Both the position numbers and the translations under genes were made by a program. Below the pieces are notes generated by a model. The model made no database searches. It was not told the DNA's origin and saw only the letters and a program-made list of their open reading frames with translations. Shown here piece after piece: positions 6,010 to 7,045 of a stretch of 7,045 nt of DNA. Within the stretch, counting starts at the first letter, position 1. The number at the start of each line of letters is the position of its first letter. The DNA is taken from positions 1 through 7,045 of the forward strand of contig CAZVJA010000257.1 of NCBI GenBank assembly GCA_964626885.1, written 5' to 3'. The DNA is from CAZVJA01 sp964626885 (lineage in GTDB: Bacteria; Planctomycetota; Planctomycetia; Planctomycetales; Planctomycetaceae).

Positions 6010-6356
6010 GATTTCGCCTTAACCAGTTGCCTCTCATTGAGATGTTTGCAAACGCGCCACGCGTCCCTTCAAGCTATCTCTCCGATGGACGTGTTCCTTC
6101 GAGACCGCCAAAAAAAGACTGCTTGTGCGGTATTCCGAGTTCTTGACGAGCCGTTCGTTCTTCCGAAAAACCAACACGACACCTGTTCGAGAACGATGCC
6201 CCTCGAAACCCTCACGCCACACACGAATTGTTCAGTAAGATGGGAACCAGGGAATTCACCGCGGCGGGCGAACTCCATTCTAGTTGGGGAGAAGTTCCCC
6301 ATATCAGGCGGGACCGTCCCCGGCCATTGCCATTTTGACTGTCACCCAGGGTGGAA
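6010..6356. other. Intergenic region with short palindromes, no supported gene
   Basis: This is a 347-base gap between two minus-strand genes. Open frames here are short and have no family features or good ribosome sites, so I call none. Visible structure includes TGGGGA/TCCCCA with a 5-base loop (6285-6301), TTCGAG/CTCGAA with a 10-base loop (6186-6207), and a run of seven A on the plus strand (6110-6116). I found no confident promoter for the Hsp70 gene, although it should lie here. A TAGAAT box (minus strand, about 6278-6283) has no good -35. Confidence 0.5.
6309..6345. repeat. Possible REP-like palindromic element
   Basis: The plus strand holds the 11-base palindrome GGGACCGTCCC (6310-6320). 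It is followed by a GGCC-ATT-GCC-ATTTT spacer and GACTGTC. GGGAC-(A/C)-GTCCC cores next to AAAATGG-like tracts recall the dispersed REP elements found in several bacterial phyla. Only one copy is visible here, so repeat status cannot be shown from this window. Confidence 0.3.
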
Positions 6357-7045
6357 TCAAGCGCCCTTCCCGGCAGAAACCGCGGACGATGGCTTTCGAC
6401 GAGCCTTGAACAACTGCGGCTTGCCACCCCCCGTCGGTGGTCGGAACTCCGAATGAGAGCCAACCGGCAACGTGAACATTTCGTATCGCCCATCAATTTT
6501 CCGCCGAAACAGCAGCGGGTAATCAATGTCAAACGTGCTCGAAGCTCCCGGCTTGAGCGTGTAAGGGCCTCCCCAACCGCTGTATGGACCTTTCGTTTCA
6601 AAATCCAATGGAGCGTCGCTGTCGTTGCTCAGTTTCACTCCCGGCTCGCCAAACGTCACCGACAAGTAGGGCGACTTCCAGGCGGCACTTTCCAGCCGCA
6701 GCTTGGAGTATCCGAAATCAATGTCAGCCACCGTCGTTTCCGCCGCGGGGCCGTGCTGCGTCCACTGCCCCCACGAGTCCTTGAACATCCCCCGAATGGC
6801 ATCCACGTTCCATTCGGATGTTTCGGGCTGATATCCGGGAGCAAATCGCCCGGTCGCAACAATCGTCGGCTCACCCGACCAACTCAGCCGCAGGTTCCGC
6901 TCATCGAAGTTCGGACTGATAACGCTCGCCGAGGCCGGCTGCGAAACGTCGAACGAAAACTCGGCATACGGCTTCCACTCTCCCTTCGGGTCGGTCCGCA
7001 CCGCCAGCGAGATTACAACCTTCGGTGCGCGGAACAACACATGCG
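6357..7045 (-). CDS. Protein of unknown function, beta-rich (N-terminus outside window)
   Basis: The frame is open from the window edge (7045) to a TGA at 6359-6357, giving 228 visible residues. A GTG at 7040-7038 is in frame but has no ribosome site in view, because the frame is still open up to the edge. I treat the gene as continuing upstream. The protein is rich in aromatic and beta-strand-like segments (W-S-G-E-P-T-I-V-A-T-G-R-F, Y-L-S-V-T-F-G-E). A segment V-K-L-S-N-D-S-D-A-P-L-D-F-E is followed by Y-T-L-K-P-G-A-S-S-T-F-D-I, suggesting an Ig-like or beta-sandwich fold near the C-terminus. It ends in a basic Ser/Gly/Lys tail (A-R-R-K-P-S-S to G-K-G-A). There is no membrane segment or catalytic motif in view. 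I do not recognise the family. It is separated from the Hsp70 gene by 347 bases, so it is probably a different transcription unit. Confidence 0.75.
   Translation of the reverse strand, partial: HVLFRAPKVVISLAVRTDPKGEWKPYAEFSFDVSQPASASVISPNFDERNLRLSWSGEPTIVATGRFAPGYQPETSEWNVDAIRGMFKDSWGQWTQHGPAAETTVADIDFGYSKLRLESAAWKSPYLSVTFGEPGVKLSNDSDAPLDFETKGPYSGWGGPYTLKPGASSTFDIDYPLLFRRKIDGRYEMFTLPVGSHSEFRPPTGGGKPQLFKARRKPSSAVSAGKGA

Noticed and set aside
6100..6135. Terminator near the seven-A/T run
   Set aside because: No stable stem precedes the T run on the minus strand; the only pairing (ACCGC/GCGGT) places the T run inside a large loop.
6034..6601. Short minus-strand open frames in and around the 6010-6356 gap
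   Set aside because: No good ribosome site, no recognisable motifs, unlike composition, and one overlaps the supported gene at 6357-7045 in another frame.
1..7045. CRISPR arrays, tRNA or rRNA genes, insertion sequences
   Set aside because: I saw no regularly spaced repeats, no tRNA-like cloverleaf, no rRNA sequence and no transposase or terminal inverted repeats by eye.

Overview
The window looks like planctomycete DNA, most likely from the Pirellulales or a near relative. The main clue is one protein whose N-terminal domain is a J-like fold lacking HPD, with a W-L-G-I / H-Y-x-L-L / L-L-N-E / C-L-x-D-P / Y-D spacing that I associate with Planctomycetota. It is fused to a GspE/MshE N-terminal-type domain. 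The GC-rich codon use and the large secreted proteins of unknown function fit this. The assignment comes from pattern recognition, not a database search. Every gene I can support lies on the minus strand, so transcription runs from high to low coordinates.

Region by region, in transcription order. (1) 7045-6357: the 3' part of a beta-rich protein of unknown function that enters from outside the window. (2) 6356-6010: a 347-base gap with short palindromes, one of them REP-like, and no convincing gene. (3) 6009-4432: a short, divergent Hsp70 with an intact ATPase domain, an altered interdomain linker and almost no lid. (4) 4429-3347: its partner gene, starting 2 bases after the Hsp70 stop. It encodes a J-like domain without HPD, an MshEN-type domain, a charged linker and two C-terminal membrane segments. 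(5) 3346-3125: a strong intrinsic terminator whose U-tract runs into a probable -35 box, then a GC-rich leader. (6) 3124-1718: a flagellin-family filament protein. (7) 1641-1390: an 83-residue protein resembling the two ends of a flagellar rod/hook protein with the middle removed. (8) 1334-1: a secreted, proline-rich-linker protein of unknown function that continues past the window edge.

The window therefore seems to hold two transcription units separated by the terminator/promoter at about 3213-3272: an Hsp70/J-like membrane chaperone pair, and a flagellar unit of flagellin, mini-rod protein and secreted protein. The most interesting candidate system is the chaperone pair. Both sides of the canonical DnaK-DnaJ contact appear lost together: HPD is replaced in the J-like protein, and the DnaK residues that receive HPD and helix II are replaced or charge-reversed in the Hsp70. 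The J-like partner adds a second-messenger-type domain and a membrane anchor. A functional link between the pair and the flagellar genes downstream is only suggested by position.
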